64,000 nucleotides of DNA. Origin: Variovorax sp. ZS18.2.2. GTDB taxonomy: Bacteria > Pseudomonadota > Gammaproteobacteria > Burkholderiales > Burkholderiaceae_C. The position numbers and the translations under genes were made by a program. Position 1 is the stretch's first letter, and every line of letters begins with the position of its first letter. Of this stretch, positions 41,791 through 50,556 are shown in pieces. Under the pieces are notes generated by a model. The model made no database searches. It was given only the letters and a program-made list of their open reading frames with translations, and was not told the origin of the DNA. The DNA is taken from contig NZ_JANLNM010000004.1 of NCBI RefSeq assembly GCF_024701975.1, positions 434,001-498,000 on the forward strand, given 5' to 3'.

Positions 41791-42864
41791 ATGACGAGCT
41801 TTCTTTCTCTCCGCGGCATCGGCAAGTCCTTTGGTGCCACCCGCGTGCTCGACGGCATCGATCTCGATATCGAGCCGGGCGAATTCGTGTGCCTGCTCGG
41901 TCCCTCGGGTTGCGGCAAGACCACGCTGCTGCGCATCGTGTGCGGCATCGAGCGTGCCGACAGCGGGCAGATCCTGCTCGGCGGCCAGGACATCGCGGGC
42001 CTGCCGCCCGCGGCGCGCGGCTTCGGCGTGGTGTTCCAGTCGTATGCGCTGTTCCCCAACCTCACGGCGGCGCAGAACATCGCCTACGGCCTGCATCCCA
42101 CCGGCGCGCTGGCGCGCGAGATGGCCAAGCGCTCGCGCGAGATGCTCGACCTCGTGGGCCTCACCGCGCATGCCGACAAATACCCGGTGCAACTCTCGGG
42201 CGGCCAGCAGCAGCGCATCGCGCTGGCGCGCGCCCTCGCGCCGAACCCACGCCTGCTGCTGCTCGACGAGCCGCTCTCAGCGCTCGACGCGCAGGTGCGC
42301 GCGAGCCTGCGCAGCGAAATCCGTGCGCTGCAGAGGCGCCTGGGCATCGTCACCATCATGGTCACGCACGACCAGGAAGAAGCGCTCTCGATGGCCGACC
42401 GCGTGGTGCTGATGCACAACGGCCGCATCGAGCAGGCCGGCACGCCCGATGAGCTGTACCGCCAGCCGCGCACCCGTTTCGTGGCCGGTTTTGTCGGCCG
42501 CATGAACATGCTGCCCGCCACCGTGCTGGCCGACGGCAAGGTGCGTGTGCGCGACAGCGAGCTGTTCTGCGCGCCCGGCAACCTCAGCGTCGGTTCGCAG
42601 GCCACCGTGGGCATCCGCCCCGAACATGTGGTGGTCAAGCGCTTCGGCACCGAGCTCGGCGCCAACAGCTTTGCGGCGCGCCTGCTCGACACGGAATTCT
42701 TCGGCAACCGCACCTCGGCGCGGCTGGCCTGCGAACCGCTCGGTATCGAGATCGAAGCCGAGTTGCCCGCCGATGCGCGCAGCGGCGGCGAGGAGCCGCT
42801 GGTGCCCAGCAGCATGGTGCACATCCAACTGCCCCTGAATGCGCTGTCGGTCCTGGCGCGCTGA
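41791..42864 (+). CDS. phnT2: 2-aminoethylphosphonate ABC transporter ATP-binding protein
   Basis: This protein has 357 residues: an N-terminal ATPase domain (Walker A GPSGCGKTT near residue 38, signature LSGGQQQR near 135, Walker B LLLDEPLSALD) and a C-terminal TOBE regulatory region (about 240-357). It resembles PotA/FbpC-type ATPases (TIGR03265 group). It drives the importer with the dual-domain permease that starts 8 bp after its stop. Confidence 0.85.
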   Translation: MTSFLSLRGIGKSFGATRVLDGIDLDIEPGEFVCLLGPSGCGKTTLLRIVCGIERADSGQILLGGQDIAGLPPAARGFGVVFQSYALFPNLTAAQNIAYGLHPTGALAREMAKRSREMLDLVGLTAHADKYPVQLSGGQQQRIALARALAPNPRLLLLDEPLSALDAQVRASLRSEIRALQRRLGIVTIMVTHDQEEALSMADRVVLMHNGRIEQAGTPDELYRQPRTRFVAGFVGRMNMLPATVLADGKVRVRDSELFCAPGNLSVGSQATVGIRPEHVVVKRFGTELGANSFAARLLDTEFFGNRTSARLACEPLGIEIEAELPADARSGGEEPLVPSSMVHIQLPLNALSVLAR

Positions 42865-42872
42865 GCCACGCC

Positions 42873-44588
42873 ATGAGCAGCACCCCTGACGCCATCGCCG
42901 TCGTGCCGGTGGCGATATCGTGCAGCAGCGCGTTCGACCGCGAGCGCTGGCTCACCGGCGCGGCCGTTGCACTGGTCGTTCTGCTGCTGGTCGTGATCGT
43001 CGCGCTGCCCGTCGGCGCGCTGGTCGGCCAGAGCTTCTTCGATCGCGCCGGCGCTTTTGTCGGCCTCGCGAACTTCGCGCGCTACCTCGACAGCCCGGCG
43101 CTCGTGCAATCGGCCTTCAACAGCCTGTGGATCGCCGCGATCAGCGCCGTGATCTGCACGGCCATCGCCTACGTGTTCGCCTATGCGCTGACGCTCTCGT
43201 GCATGCCGGCCAAGGGCGTGCTGCGTGCGGTGGCGCTCATTCCGCTGCTCGCGCCCTCGCTGCTGCCGGCCATCAGCCTGGTCTACCTGTTCGGCAACCA
43301 GGGGCTCTTCAAGGGGCTGATGGGCGGTGCCACGATCTACGGCCCGCTGGGCATCGTGCTCGGCTCGGTGTTCTGGACGCTGCCGCATGCGCTGCTGATC
43401 CTCACGACCGCCATGGCCACGTCCGACGGCCGTCTCTATGAGGCGGCGCAGACGCTCGGCGCCTCGCGCTGGCGCATCTTCCGCACCGTGACGCTGCCGG
43501 CCTCGCGCTACGGCCTCATCGTGGCCGCGATGGTGGTGTTCGTGCTGGTCATCACCGACTTCGGCGTGCCCAAGGTGGTCGGCGGCCAGACCGGCGTGCT
43601 CGCGACCGACATCTACAAGCAGGTGGTCGGGCAGCAGAACTTCCAGATGGGCGCGGTGGTCGGGCTCGTGCTGCTGATTCCGGCGGTGCTGTCTTTCCTG
43701 GTCGAGCGCCGCGTGCGCAGCAAGCAGGCGGCGGCGCTCTCGGCGCGCGCCACGCCGTACCAGCCCGAACCCGTGGCGTCGCGCGACCGCGCGCTGCTCG
43801 TTTTCTGCGTGCTCACGGCCTGTGCCATCCTCGTGATGATCGGCATGGCGGTGTTCGCATCGCTCGCCACCTACTGGCCCTACCAGCTCGCGCCGTCGTT
43901 GAAGAACTACGACTTCAGCAACATGGATGGCGGCGGCTGGGGCAGCTACTTCAACTCGCTGCGGCTCGCGCTGTGCGCCGCAGTGGCGGGCGCGCTCGTC
44001 ACTTTCGTCTCGGCCTATCTGGTGGAGAAGCCGCGCCATTTCGGCCTGCTGCGCGAACTGCTCAACCTGCTCGCGAACCTGCCGCTCGCGGTGCCGGGGC
44101 TGGTGCTGGGCGTGGGCTACATCTTCTTCTTCATCTCGCCGTCGAATCCGCTGAACGGGCTCTACGGCGGCATGACGATCCTGGTCATCTGCACCGTGGC
44201 GCACTTCTTCTCGGTGGCGCACCTCACCTCGCTCACCGCGCTGCGCCAGCTCGACCGCGAGTACGAGCTGGTGTCCGAGTCGATGGGCGTGCCGTTCTGG
44301 CACACGATCTGGCGCGTGCACCTGCCGGTGGCGCTGCCGACCGTGCTCAACGTGGGCGGCTATTTCTTCGTCAACGCGATGACCACCGTGTCGGCCGTCG
44401 TGTTCCTCTACTCGCCGCAGACCACGCTGGCCGCCATCGCCGTGCTCAACATGGACGACGCCGGCGACGTGGCGCCCGCGGCCGCCATGGCCTCGCTGAT
44501 CATGCTCACGGCCGCCATCGGCCGCGGCGTGTTCGCACTGGCCGGGCACTGGACGCTCAAGCGCACCCAAGCCTGGAGAAACCGGTGA
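42873..44588 (+). CDS. phnU2: 2-aminoethylphosphonate ABC transporter permease, dual-domain
   Basis: This protein has 571 residues and about 12 membrane segments. It contains two fused BPD_transp_1 units, each with an EAA loop (EAAQTLGASRWRIFRTVTLP near residue 190 and the SMGVPFWHTIWRVHLP loop near 470) that contacts the ATPase, as in FbpB and TIGR03262 members. Its TGA overlaps the ATG of the FAD oxidase gene by one base (TGATG). Confidence 0.85.
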   Translation: MSSTPDAIAVVPVAISCSSAFDRERWLTGAAVALVVLLLVVIVALPVGALVGQSFFDRAGAFVGLANFARYLDSPALVQSAFNSLWIAAISAVICTAIAYVFAYALTLSCMPAKGVLRAVALIPLLAPSLLPAISLVYLFGNQGLFKGLMGGATIYGPLGIVLGSVFWTLPHALLILTTAMATSDGRLYEAAQTLGASRWRIFRTVTLPASRYGLIVAAMVVFVLVITDFGVPKVVGGQTGVLATDIYKQVVGQQNFQMGAVVGLVLLIPAVLSFLVERRVRSKQAAALSARATPYQPEPVASRDRALLVFCVLTACAILVMIGMAVFASLATYWPYQLAPSLKNYDFSNMDGGGWGSYFNSLRLALCAAVAGALVTFVSAYLVEKPRHFGLLRELLNLLANLPLAVPGLVLGVGYIFFFISPSNPLNGLYGGMTILVICTVAHFFSVAHLTSLTALRQLDREYELVSESMGVPFWHTIWRVHLPVALPTVLNVGGYFFVNAMTTVSAVVFLYSPQTTLAAIAVLNMDDAGDVAPAAAMASLIMLTAAIGRGVFALAGHWTLKRTQAWRNR

Positions 44589-45718
44589 TGCCCGGAACCC
44601 CAAAGGACAGCTTCGACCTCATCGTCGTCGGCGCCGGCATCGTCGGCCTGGCGCATGCCTACACCGCCGCGCAGCGCGGCCTCAAGGTCTGCGTGGTCGA
44701 GCGCGATGCGGCCTGCATCGGCGCATCGATCCGCAACTTCGGCTTCATCACCATCTCGGGCCAGGCGCCGGGCGACACCTGGCGCCGCGCGATGCATGCG
44801 CGCGAGGTCTGGCAGCGCGTGGCGCCGGAGGCCCGCATCGACATCGTGCACCGCAACCTCTGGCTCGCGGCCTACCGTCCCGAGGCGCATGCGGTGCTCG
44901 AAGCCTTCATGCGCACGCCGATGGGCGAAGGCTGCGAGCTGCTCGATGCAGACGACGCGCAGGCCAAGGCGCCCGCCATGAGCCTGGCCGATGCGCGCTC
45001 GGTGCTGTTCAGCCCACACGAACTGCGCATCGAGTCGCGCACCGCCATCGGCCTGCTCACCCAATGGCTGGCCGAGGTGCATGGCGTCGTGTTCCGCTTC
45101 GGCGAGACCGTGCACGAGGTGGAAACGCCGCGCGTGCGCACCTCGCGCGGCATGCTCCGCGGCGAGCGCGTGGTGGTCTGCACCAACTCCGACCTGCACG
45201 ACCTCTTCGCCGACCGCATCGCCGCCTATGACCTCACGCTGTGCCGCCTGCAGATGCTGCGCGTGAAGCCCGAGGCGGGCTTCCGCCTGCCGGGCTCGGT
45301 GATGACGGACCTGAGCCTCGTGCGCTACGAGGGCTACAACACGCTGCCCGAGGCCGCCGCGCTGCGCGCGCGGCTGCAGGAGGAAGAGGCGGCGTCGCTC
45401 GCGCACGGCATCCACCTGATCGTGGTGCAGAGCGCCGACGGCTCGCTCGTGGTCGGCGATTCGCACCACTACGGCGATGCACCCGAGCCCTTCGCGATGG
45501 AAGAGGTCGACCAGCTCATCCTGCGCCACCTGCGCAGCACGCTCAACCTGGAGACGGCGCAGGTCACCGAACGCTGGACCGGCGTCTATCCGTCGTCGAA
45601 GACCACGCCCTGCGTGATCGACGCACCCGACGATGCCACGCGCGTGGTGCTGGTCACCAGCGGCAGCGGCGCGAGCACCGGCTTCGGCATCGCGCACGAC
45701 GTTCTCGACGCGTGGTGA
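44588..45718 (+). CDS. FAD-dependent oxidase of aminophosphonate catabolism (TIGR03364 type)
   Basis: This protein has 376 residues. The dinucleotide-binding motif GAGIVGLAHAY is at the N-terminus and a D-amino-acid-oxidase/glycine-oxidase fold follows. The C-terminal TSGSGASTGFGIAHD matches the second FAD-contact motif. Members occur in phosphonate islands and probably oxidise 2-aminoethylphosphonate or its N-methyl form to phosphonoacetaldehyde, the substrate of the PhnX encoded next. This would replace the transaminase PhnW, which is absent here. The substrate is inferred. Its TGA also overlaps a possible ATG (45718) of the next gene. Confidence 0.82.
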   Translation: MPGTPKDSFDLIVVGAGIVGLAHAYTAAQRGLKVCVVERDAACIGASIRNFGFITISGQAPGDTWRRAMHAREVWQRVAPEARIDIVHRNLWLAAYRPEAHAVLEAFMRTPMGEGCELLDADDAQAKAPAMSLADARSVLFSPHELRIESRTAIGLLTQWLAEVHGVVFRFGETVHEVETPRVRTSRGMLRGERVVVCTNSDLHDLFADRIAAYDLTLCRLQMLRVKPEAGFRLPGSVMTDLSLVRYEGYNTLPEAAALRARLQEEEAASLAHGIHLIVVQSADGSLVVGDSHHYGDAPEPFAMEEVDQLILRHLRSTLNLETAQVTERWTGVYPSSKTTPCVIDAPDDATRVVLVTSGSGASTGFGIAHDVLDAW

Positions 45719-45756
45719 TGCGCACCTCGCCGATCCCTTCCATCCCTTCAGCCGCC

Positions 45757-46584
45757 ATGAACGCCCACAACCACTCCAAGCTCCAGGCCGTCGTCTTCGA
45801 CTGGGCCGGCACCATCCTCGACTTCGGCTCCTGCGCGCCCATGGGCGCCTTCGTGAAGCTGTTCGAACAGTTCGGCGTGGACATCACCATCGCCGAGGCC
45901 CGCGGCCCGATGGGCATGGCCAAGTGGGACCACATCAAGGCGCTCGGCACGCTGCCGCGCATCGCGTCGCAATGGGAAGCGAAGCACGGCCACGCCTTCA
46001 ACGATGCGGACGTCGACCGTCTCTACGAGGTGTTCACGCCGATGAATGCCGCGAGCGCGCGCGACCATGCCGATTTCATTCCCGGCGCGCTCGACGCGGT
46101 GAACGCGGCGCGCGAGCGAGGCCTCAAGATCGGCTCGACCACCGGCTACAACCGACCGATCATGGAAGTGGTCGTGCCCATCGCCGCGGCCGGCGGCTAT
46201 TCGCCCGACAACCTTGTGTGCGGCGGCGACCTCGCCGAAGGTCGCCCGTCGCCGCTCATGATGTACCGCTGCTTTGCCGACCTCGGCGTGTGGCCGCCGC
46301 ACACCGTGGTGAAGGTCGACGACACCGGCGTGGGCCTGCAGGAAGGCCTCAACGCGGGCACCTGGGCCGTCGGCCTCGCGGTCAGCGGCAACTCGGTGGG
46401 GCTCACACTGGCCGAGTGGACGGCGCTCGACGAAGCGAAGCAGCAGGCGTTGCGCGAAGCCGCGACCGCGCAGCTCAAGGCCTCCGGCGCGCACTACGTG
46501 ATCGACAGCGTGGCCGACCTGCCGAACGTGCTCGAGGACATCGAGCGCCGGCTGCAGGACGGCGAACGCCCGACCCTTGCCTGA
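45757..46584 (+). CDS. phnX: Phosphonoacetaldehyde hydrolase PhnX
   Basis: This HAD-superfamily enzyme has 275 residues. The nucleophile Asp is in VVFDWAGTILDFG, and the Schiff-base Lys is in the cap-domain motif MGMAKWDHIKAL. GSTTGY and VKVDDTGVG supply the later HAD motifs. It splits phosphonoacetaldehyde into acetaldehyde and phosphate. ATG 45757 gives a normal N-terminus; an in-frame ATG at 45718 overlaps the upstream stop and would add 13 residues of low-complexity sequence. Last gene of the operon. Confidence 0.9.
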   Translation: MNAHNHSKLQAVVFDWAGTILDFGSCAPMGAFVKLFEQFGVDITIAEARGPMGMAKWDHIKALGTLPRIASQWEAKHGHAFNDADVDRLYEVFTPMNAASARDHADFIPGALDAVNAARERGLKIGSTTGYNRPIMEVVVPIAAAGGYSPDNLVCGGDLAEGRPSPLMMYRCFADLGVWPPHTVVKVDDTGVGLQEGLNAGTWAVGLAVSGNSVGLTLAEWTALDEAKQQALREAATAQLKASGAHYVIDSVADLPNVLEDIERRLQDGERPTLA

Positions 46585-46652
46585 TACCGCCGATACCGGC
46601 GCGGCATTGCGTCCGACTTGACGCGCAAGGCGGCAGGCATAGCATCCGCCGC

Positions 46653-46787
46653 ATGAGAAGCACAGCACTCGCTCTTCTGTTCTGCATCGGCCTCATCGCG
46701 GCCGGTTGCGACGACAAGCCCAAGCCGGGTGGGCCGATGCCCAAGGCTTCGGCGAACGTCGTGCTGCCGGCCGCGTTGGCGAGCTGA
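46653..46787 (+). CDS. Very small lipoprotein
   Basis: This 44-residue protein begins MRSTALALLFCIGLIAAGC, a complete lipoprotein signal peptide with Cys19 as the acylation site. The remaining 25 residues contain two Lys/Pro/Gly-rich turns. A mature peptide this short resembles the small LptM/YifL-type lipoproteins. It lies between phnX and an MFS gene. The function is unknown. Confidence 0.6.
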   Translation: MRSTALALLFCIGLIAAGCDDKPKPGGPMPKASANVVLPAALAS

Positions 46788-46879
46788 TCCGCGTCTCGCG
46801 CGCGAAGGCGGCCCCGCGTCGCCGGACACTGCTCGCTCGCATCTTCGCGCCGGGGGTATCCTCGGCGGGGAGAAAAACA

Positions 46880-48202
46880 ATGAAGACATCCGAGACAACC
46901 GTCCACGCGGCGGATTCGCGTTACGCCATGCTGCGCCTGGGCCTCACGCTGCTGATCATGACGGTCGGCAGCAGCGGCATGTATGTGGTGTCGGTGATGC
47001 TGCCCGCGGTACAGACCGAGTTTGGCATCGACCGTGCCGCTGCCTCGCTGCCCTACACCTGGTTGATGCTCGGCTTCGGTTTCGGCGGCGTGCTCATGGG
47101 CAAGCTGGCCGACCGTTTCGGCGTGATGTGGCCGCTCTTGATGGGCTCGGTCTTCCTCGCCGCGGGCTACATCGCCACGGGGCTGTCGGGCGGCATCGTC
47201 TCGTTCACCATCGCGCAGGCCCTGCTGGTCGGCCTGCTTGGCAGCTCGGCCGCCTTCGCACCGCTGGTGGCCGACACCTCGCTGTGGTTCGTCAAGCGGC
47301 GCGGCATCGCGGTGGCGGTGTGCGCAAGCGGCAACTACGTCGCCGGCGCCATCTGGCCGCCAATCGCGCAGCACTTCATCGAGACGGTCGGCTGGCGCCA
47401 GACCTACATCGGCATGGGCATCTTCTGCGGCATCGCGATGGCGCTGCTCGCGCTCTTCTTCCGTGCGCGACCGCCGGCAGTGGCTGCCGCGCCTGTCAAC
47501 GGCACATCGAATGCAGCACCGTTTCGCGACCTGACCCGGCCCTTCGGCCTCGGCATGGGCACAGCCCAAGGCCTGCTGTGCGTCGCAGCGGTGGCTTGCT
47601 GCGTGGCGATGGCGATGCCGCAGGTGCACATCGTGGCCTACTGCGGCGACCTGGGCTACGGGCCCGCGCAGGGCGCGATGATGCTGTCGCTGATGCTCGG
47701 CTTCGGCGTGGTGAGCCGGCTGGTGTCGGGTGCGATCTGCGACCGCATCGGAGGTCTCCGCACCCTGCTGCTGGGCGGCGTGCTGCAGTGCATCGCGCTG
47801 CTCCTGTTCCTGCCGTTCGACGGGCTGGTGTCGCTCTATGTGATCTCGGCGCTGTTCGGGCTTTTCCAGGGCGGCCTCGTGCCGGCCTACGCGATCATCG
47901 TGCGCGAGCACTTTCCGCCGAAGGAAGCCGGCGCGCGCGTGAGCACGGTGCTGATGTTCTCGCTGTTCGGCATGGCGCTGGGCGGGTGGATGTCGGGCAA
48001 GGTCTTCGACCTGACCGGCAGCTACCACGCGGCCTTCATCAACGGCATCGGCTGGAACCTGCTGAACCTCGCCATCGCGTCGTTCCTGCTGTTCAGGCTG
48101 TACCGCCTGCGGCTTCGGCCACCAGGCGGCCCAGTGTCCGCATCGCCTTCTCGCTCTGCGCATCCCACACGTGGCCGTAGTTCAGGCGCAGGCAATGCGT
48201 GA
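46880..48202 (+). CDS. Major facilitator superfamily transporter
   Basis: This protein has 440 residues and 12 hydrophobic segments. The loop 2-3 motif GKLADRFG is present, with a mid-sequence break near 215 (PPAVAAAPVNG). The last ~30 residues (Pro/Ser/Arg-rich) are encoded antisense to the C-terminal codons of the convergent MocR gene, an overlap of 110 bases, so the true end of ancestral protein was likely earlier. The oxalate/formate-antiporter-like group is possible; substrate unknown. Confidence 0.82.
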   Translation: MKTSETTVHAADSRYAMLRLGLTLLIMTVGSSGMYVVSVMLPAVQTEFGIDRAAASLPYTWLMLGFGFGGVLMGKLADRFGVMWPLLMGSVFLAAGYIATGLSGGIVSFTIAQALLVGLLGSSAAFAPLVADTSLWFVKRRGIAVAVCASGNYVAGAIWPPIAQHFIETVGWRQTYIGMGIFCGIAMALLALFFRARPPAVAAAPVNGTSNAAPFRDLTRPFGLGMGTAQGLLCVAAVACCVAMAMPQVHIVAYCGDLGYGPAQGAMMLSLMLGFGVVSRLVSGAICDRIGGLRTLLLGGVLQCIALLLFLPFDGLVSLYVISALFGLFQGGLVPAYAIIVREHFPPKEAGARVSTVLMFSLFGMALGGWMSGKVFDLTGSYHAAFINGIGWNLLNLAIASFLLFRLYRLRLRPPGGPVSASPSRSAHPTRGRSSGAGNA

Positions 48203-49523
48203 AGGCGCGCGTCGCTGAAAAGATCGGGCCCGGCGCGACGCTGATGCCGAGCGCCAGCGCCTTGCGGTGGATATCGAGCGCATCCACCTGCGCCGGCAGC
48301 TCGACCCACAGGAAGTAGCCACCCAACGGCCGCGTGGCGCGCGTGCCCTCGGGAAAGTAGTGCCCCACCGCCTGCGCGAAGGTCGCCTGCTGCATCGCGA
48401 GCGTCTGGCGGAGCTTCCGCAGGTGCTTGTCGAGGCCGCCCTTTTCCAGGTACGCCGCGAGCGCAAGCTGCGCGGGCGCCGAGGTGCTGAGCGTGGACGT
48501 GAGCTTCTGCCGCGCCACCTTGCGCGCGAAGCGCCCGGCCGAAGTCCAGCCGATGCGGTAACCCGGCGCGAGGCACTTCGAGAACGACGAGCAGTGCAGC
48601 ACCAGCCCTTGCGTGTCGAAGGCCTTGGCCGGCGCGGGCCGGCGGTCGCCGAAGTAGAGCTCGGCGTACACGTCGTCCTCGATCAGCGGCAGTTCATGGC
48701 GCGCGAGCAGCGCGACCAGCGCCTTCTTCTTCGCATCGGGCATCAGGCTGCCGAGTGGGTTCTGGAAGGTCGTCATGAGCCAGCAGGCCTTGGGCTGGTG
48801 CGCCGCGATGGCCTGTTCGAGCGCGCCGAGGTCGATGCCTTCGCCGGGATGCGTCGGCACCTCGATGGCCTTCAGGCCCATGCGCTCCAGCGCCTGCAGC
48901 GCGGCATAGAAGGTGGGCGATTCGACGATCACCGCATCGCCCGGCCGCGTGACCGCCGCGAGGCACAGGTTGAGCGCCTCGAGCGCGCCGTTGGTGATGA
49001 CGATCTCCTCGGCCGGCACCTGCATGCCGTCAGCCAGATACCGCAGCGCGATCTGCCGTCGCAGCGCTGCGCTGCCGGGCGTGAGGTCGTCCACCGTGCT
49101 CCACGGGTCGAGCGACTTGGCGCTCGCAGCCATGAACTGGCCCAGCCGCGCGAGCGGAAACAGCAGCGGGCTCGGAAACGCCGAGCCGAAGGGCACGACC
49201 TTGCGCGACATGCTGGCTTCGAGGATGTCGAACACGCGGTCGCTCACGTCGAGCGACATGGGGCCGTCCGCGGGGCGCGAGGTGAGGGTGGATTCGGGCG
49301 GCGCATCGCGCAGGCCGCCGCCCGTCACGTAATAACCGGAGCGGTCGCGTGCGCGCACGAGGCCGCGCGCTTCCAGCAGGTAGTACGCCTGGAACACCGT
49401 CGATGCGCTGACCCCGCGGCTCTGCCCGGTGTGGCGCACCGAGGGCAGGCGGTCGCCGGTCTTCAGGGTGCCGTTGCGGATCGAGGCCTCGATGTCGGCG
49501 GCCAGGGCTTCGTAACGCTTCAT
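48093..49523 (-). CDS. MocR-type GntR regulator with aminotransferase domain
   Basis: This protein has 476 residues. An N-terminal GntR winged helix (residues 1-70, GDRLPSVRHTGQSRGVSASTV) is fused to a fold-type I aminotransferase domain. Asn255, Asp283 and Lys316 (SSFSKCLAPGYRIGW) are in the PLP-binding places, so cofactor binding is likely. It would sense PLP or an amino compound and regulate an adjacent gene. It is divergent from the DUF2970/cytochrome c unit and convergent with the MFS gene. Which is its target is unclear. Confidence 0.87.
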   Translation of the reverse strand: MKRYEALAADIEASIRNGTLKTGDRLPSVRHTGQSRGVSASTVFQAYYLLEARGLVRARDRSGYYVTGGGLRDAPPESTLTSRPADGPMSLDVSDRVFDILEASMSRKVVPFGSAFPSPLLFPLARLGQFMAASAKSLDPWSTVDDLTPGSAALRRQIALRYLADGMQVPAEEIVITNGALEALNLCLAAVTRPGDAVIVESPTFYAALQALERMGLKAIEVPTHPGEGIDLGALEQAIAAHQPKACWLMTTFQNPLGSLMPDAKKKALVALLARHELPLIEDDVYAELYFGDRRPAPAKAFDTQGLVLHCSSFSKCLAPGYRIGWTSAGRFARKVARQKLTSTLSTSAPAQLALAAYLEKGGLDKHLRKLRQTLAMQQATFAQAVGHYFPEGTRATRPLGGYFLWVELPAQVDALDIHRKALALGISVAPGPIFSATRAFTHCLRLNYGHVWDAQSEKAMRTLGRLVAEAAGGTA

Positions 49524-49644
49524 CGCACAGGTGCTCGTTGTTTCATTTCCGGGGGCTCGTCATTGGCACGGACTTTATCTGCACCGGTGAATCGGGCTGG
49601 ATCTGCATCTGTTTTTTCGGGGCGTTCTGGCGCACAGTCGGTGC

Positions 49645-49833
49645 ATGTCCAATCTCATGCGCGCGGTGCGCGCCGTTCTCTGGAGCTTCATCGGGCTGGG
49701 CGGACGCCGCGCCGACGCCGACAAGCGGACCGCGCAGGTCGGCATCCTGCCGCTGATCGGCGTCGCGCTGTGCGTGGTGCTGTTGCTGGTCGCGGGCCTG
49801 ATCACATTGGCGCGCTTCGTGGCCGGCACATGA
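49645..49833 (+). CDS. DUF2970 family single-span membrane protein
   Basis: This protein has 62 residues. It starts MSNLMRAVRAVLWSFIGLGGRRAD and has one membrane helix (about 34-58). DUF2970 proteins are short membrane proteins often found near cytochrome genes. Its stop overlaps the ATG of the cytochrome c gene by four bases (ATGA), so the two are co-translated. It may assist a membrane cytochrome complex; function not established. Confidence 0.75.
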   Translation: MSNLMRAVRAVLWSFIGLGGRRADADKRTAQVGILPLIGVALCVVLLLVAGLITLARFVAGT

Positions 49834-50549
49834 CGGCCGGTCTCCGCTCCTTCGCGCTCGCGCTGCTGTTCCTCGTGCAAGGCGTGGCAAGTGCCGCGCC
49901 GCCGGCCACCGTGCCCGACACCATCGAGCAGCGCGTGGCCGCGTGCATCGCCTGCCACGGCCGCGAAGGTGCGACCACCAACGCGGGCTTCTTTCCACGC
50001 CTGGCCGGCAAGCCCGCAGGCTATCTCTTCAACCAGCTCGTGAACTTTCGCGACGGCCGCCGTTTCAACGCCGACATGGCGTACATGGTGCAGCACCTCT
50101 CCGACGCCTACCTGCGCGAGATGGCCGAGTACTTCGCGGGGCTCGACCTGCCGTACCCGCCGATCTCGCCCAACAGCGATGCGACGCCCGAGCAACTGCA
50201 GCGCGGCCGCAAGCTCGCGCTCGAAGGCGATGCGGCACGCGGCATCCCGGCCTGCGTGCAGTGCCATGGCGCGGCGCTCACCGGCGTGCGGCCGGCGATC
50301 CCGGGGCTGCTCGGGCTACCGCGGCTCTATGTGTCGTCGCAGCTCGGCGCGTGGCTCACGAGCGAGCGGCATGCCATGGCGCCCGACTGCATGGCGGATG
50401 TCGGCCGTCACATGAACACGGCCGACATCAACGCGGTCGCAAGCTGGCTGGCCGTGCAGCCGATGCCGGCGAACAGCAAGCCCGCGGCTTCGTTGCCCGC
50501 ACCCTTGCCTGGATCGCAGCGTGTGGCGTGCGGCGGCATGCCGAAGTGA
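49830..50549 (+). CDS. Diheme cytochrome c
   Basis: This protein has 239 residues with a signal peptide (end near SAAPP, residue 23) and two haem sites, CIACH at residues 39-43 and CVQCH at 142-146, each with a downstream Met as possible axial ligand. This is the c4-like or cytochrome c553-type layout of a periplasmic electron carrier. It is coupled to the DUF2970 gene and followed after 7 bp by a triheme cytochrome, probably as partners. Confidence 0.85.
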   Translation: MTAGLRSFALALLFLVQGVASAAPPATVPDTIEQRVAACIACHGREGATTNAGFFPRLAGKPAGYLFNQLVNFRDGRRFNADMAYMVQHLSDAYLREMAEYFAGLDLPYPPISPNSDATPEQLQRGRKLALEGDAARGIPACVQCHGAALTGVRPAIPGLLGLPRLYVSSQLGAWLTSERHAMAPDCMADVGRHMNTADINAVASWLAVQPMPANSKPAASLPAPLPGSQRVACGGMPK

Positions 50550-50556
50550 GTCCGCG

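Noticed and set aside
45718..45756. Longer PhnX starting at ATG 45718
   Set aside because: The one-base overlap with the upstream stop is attractive, but the 13 added residues are Ser/Pro-rich and absent from the family pattern. Left as an alternative.
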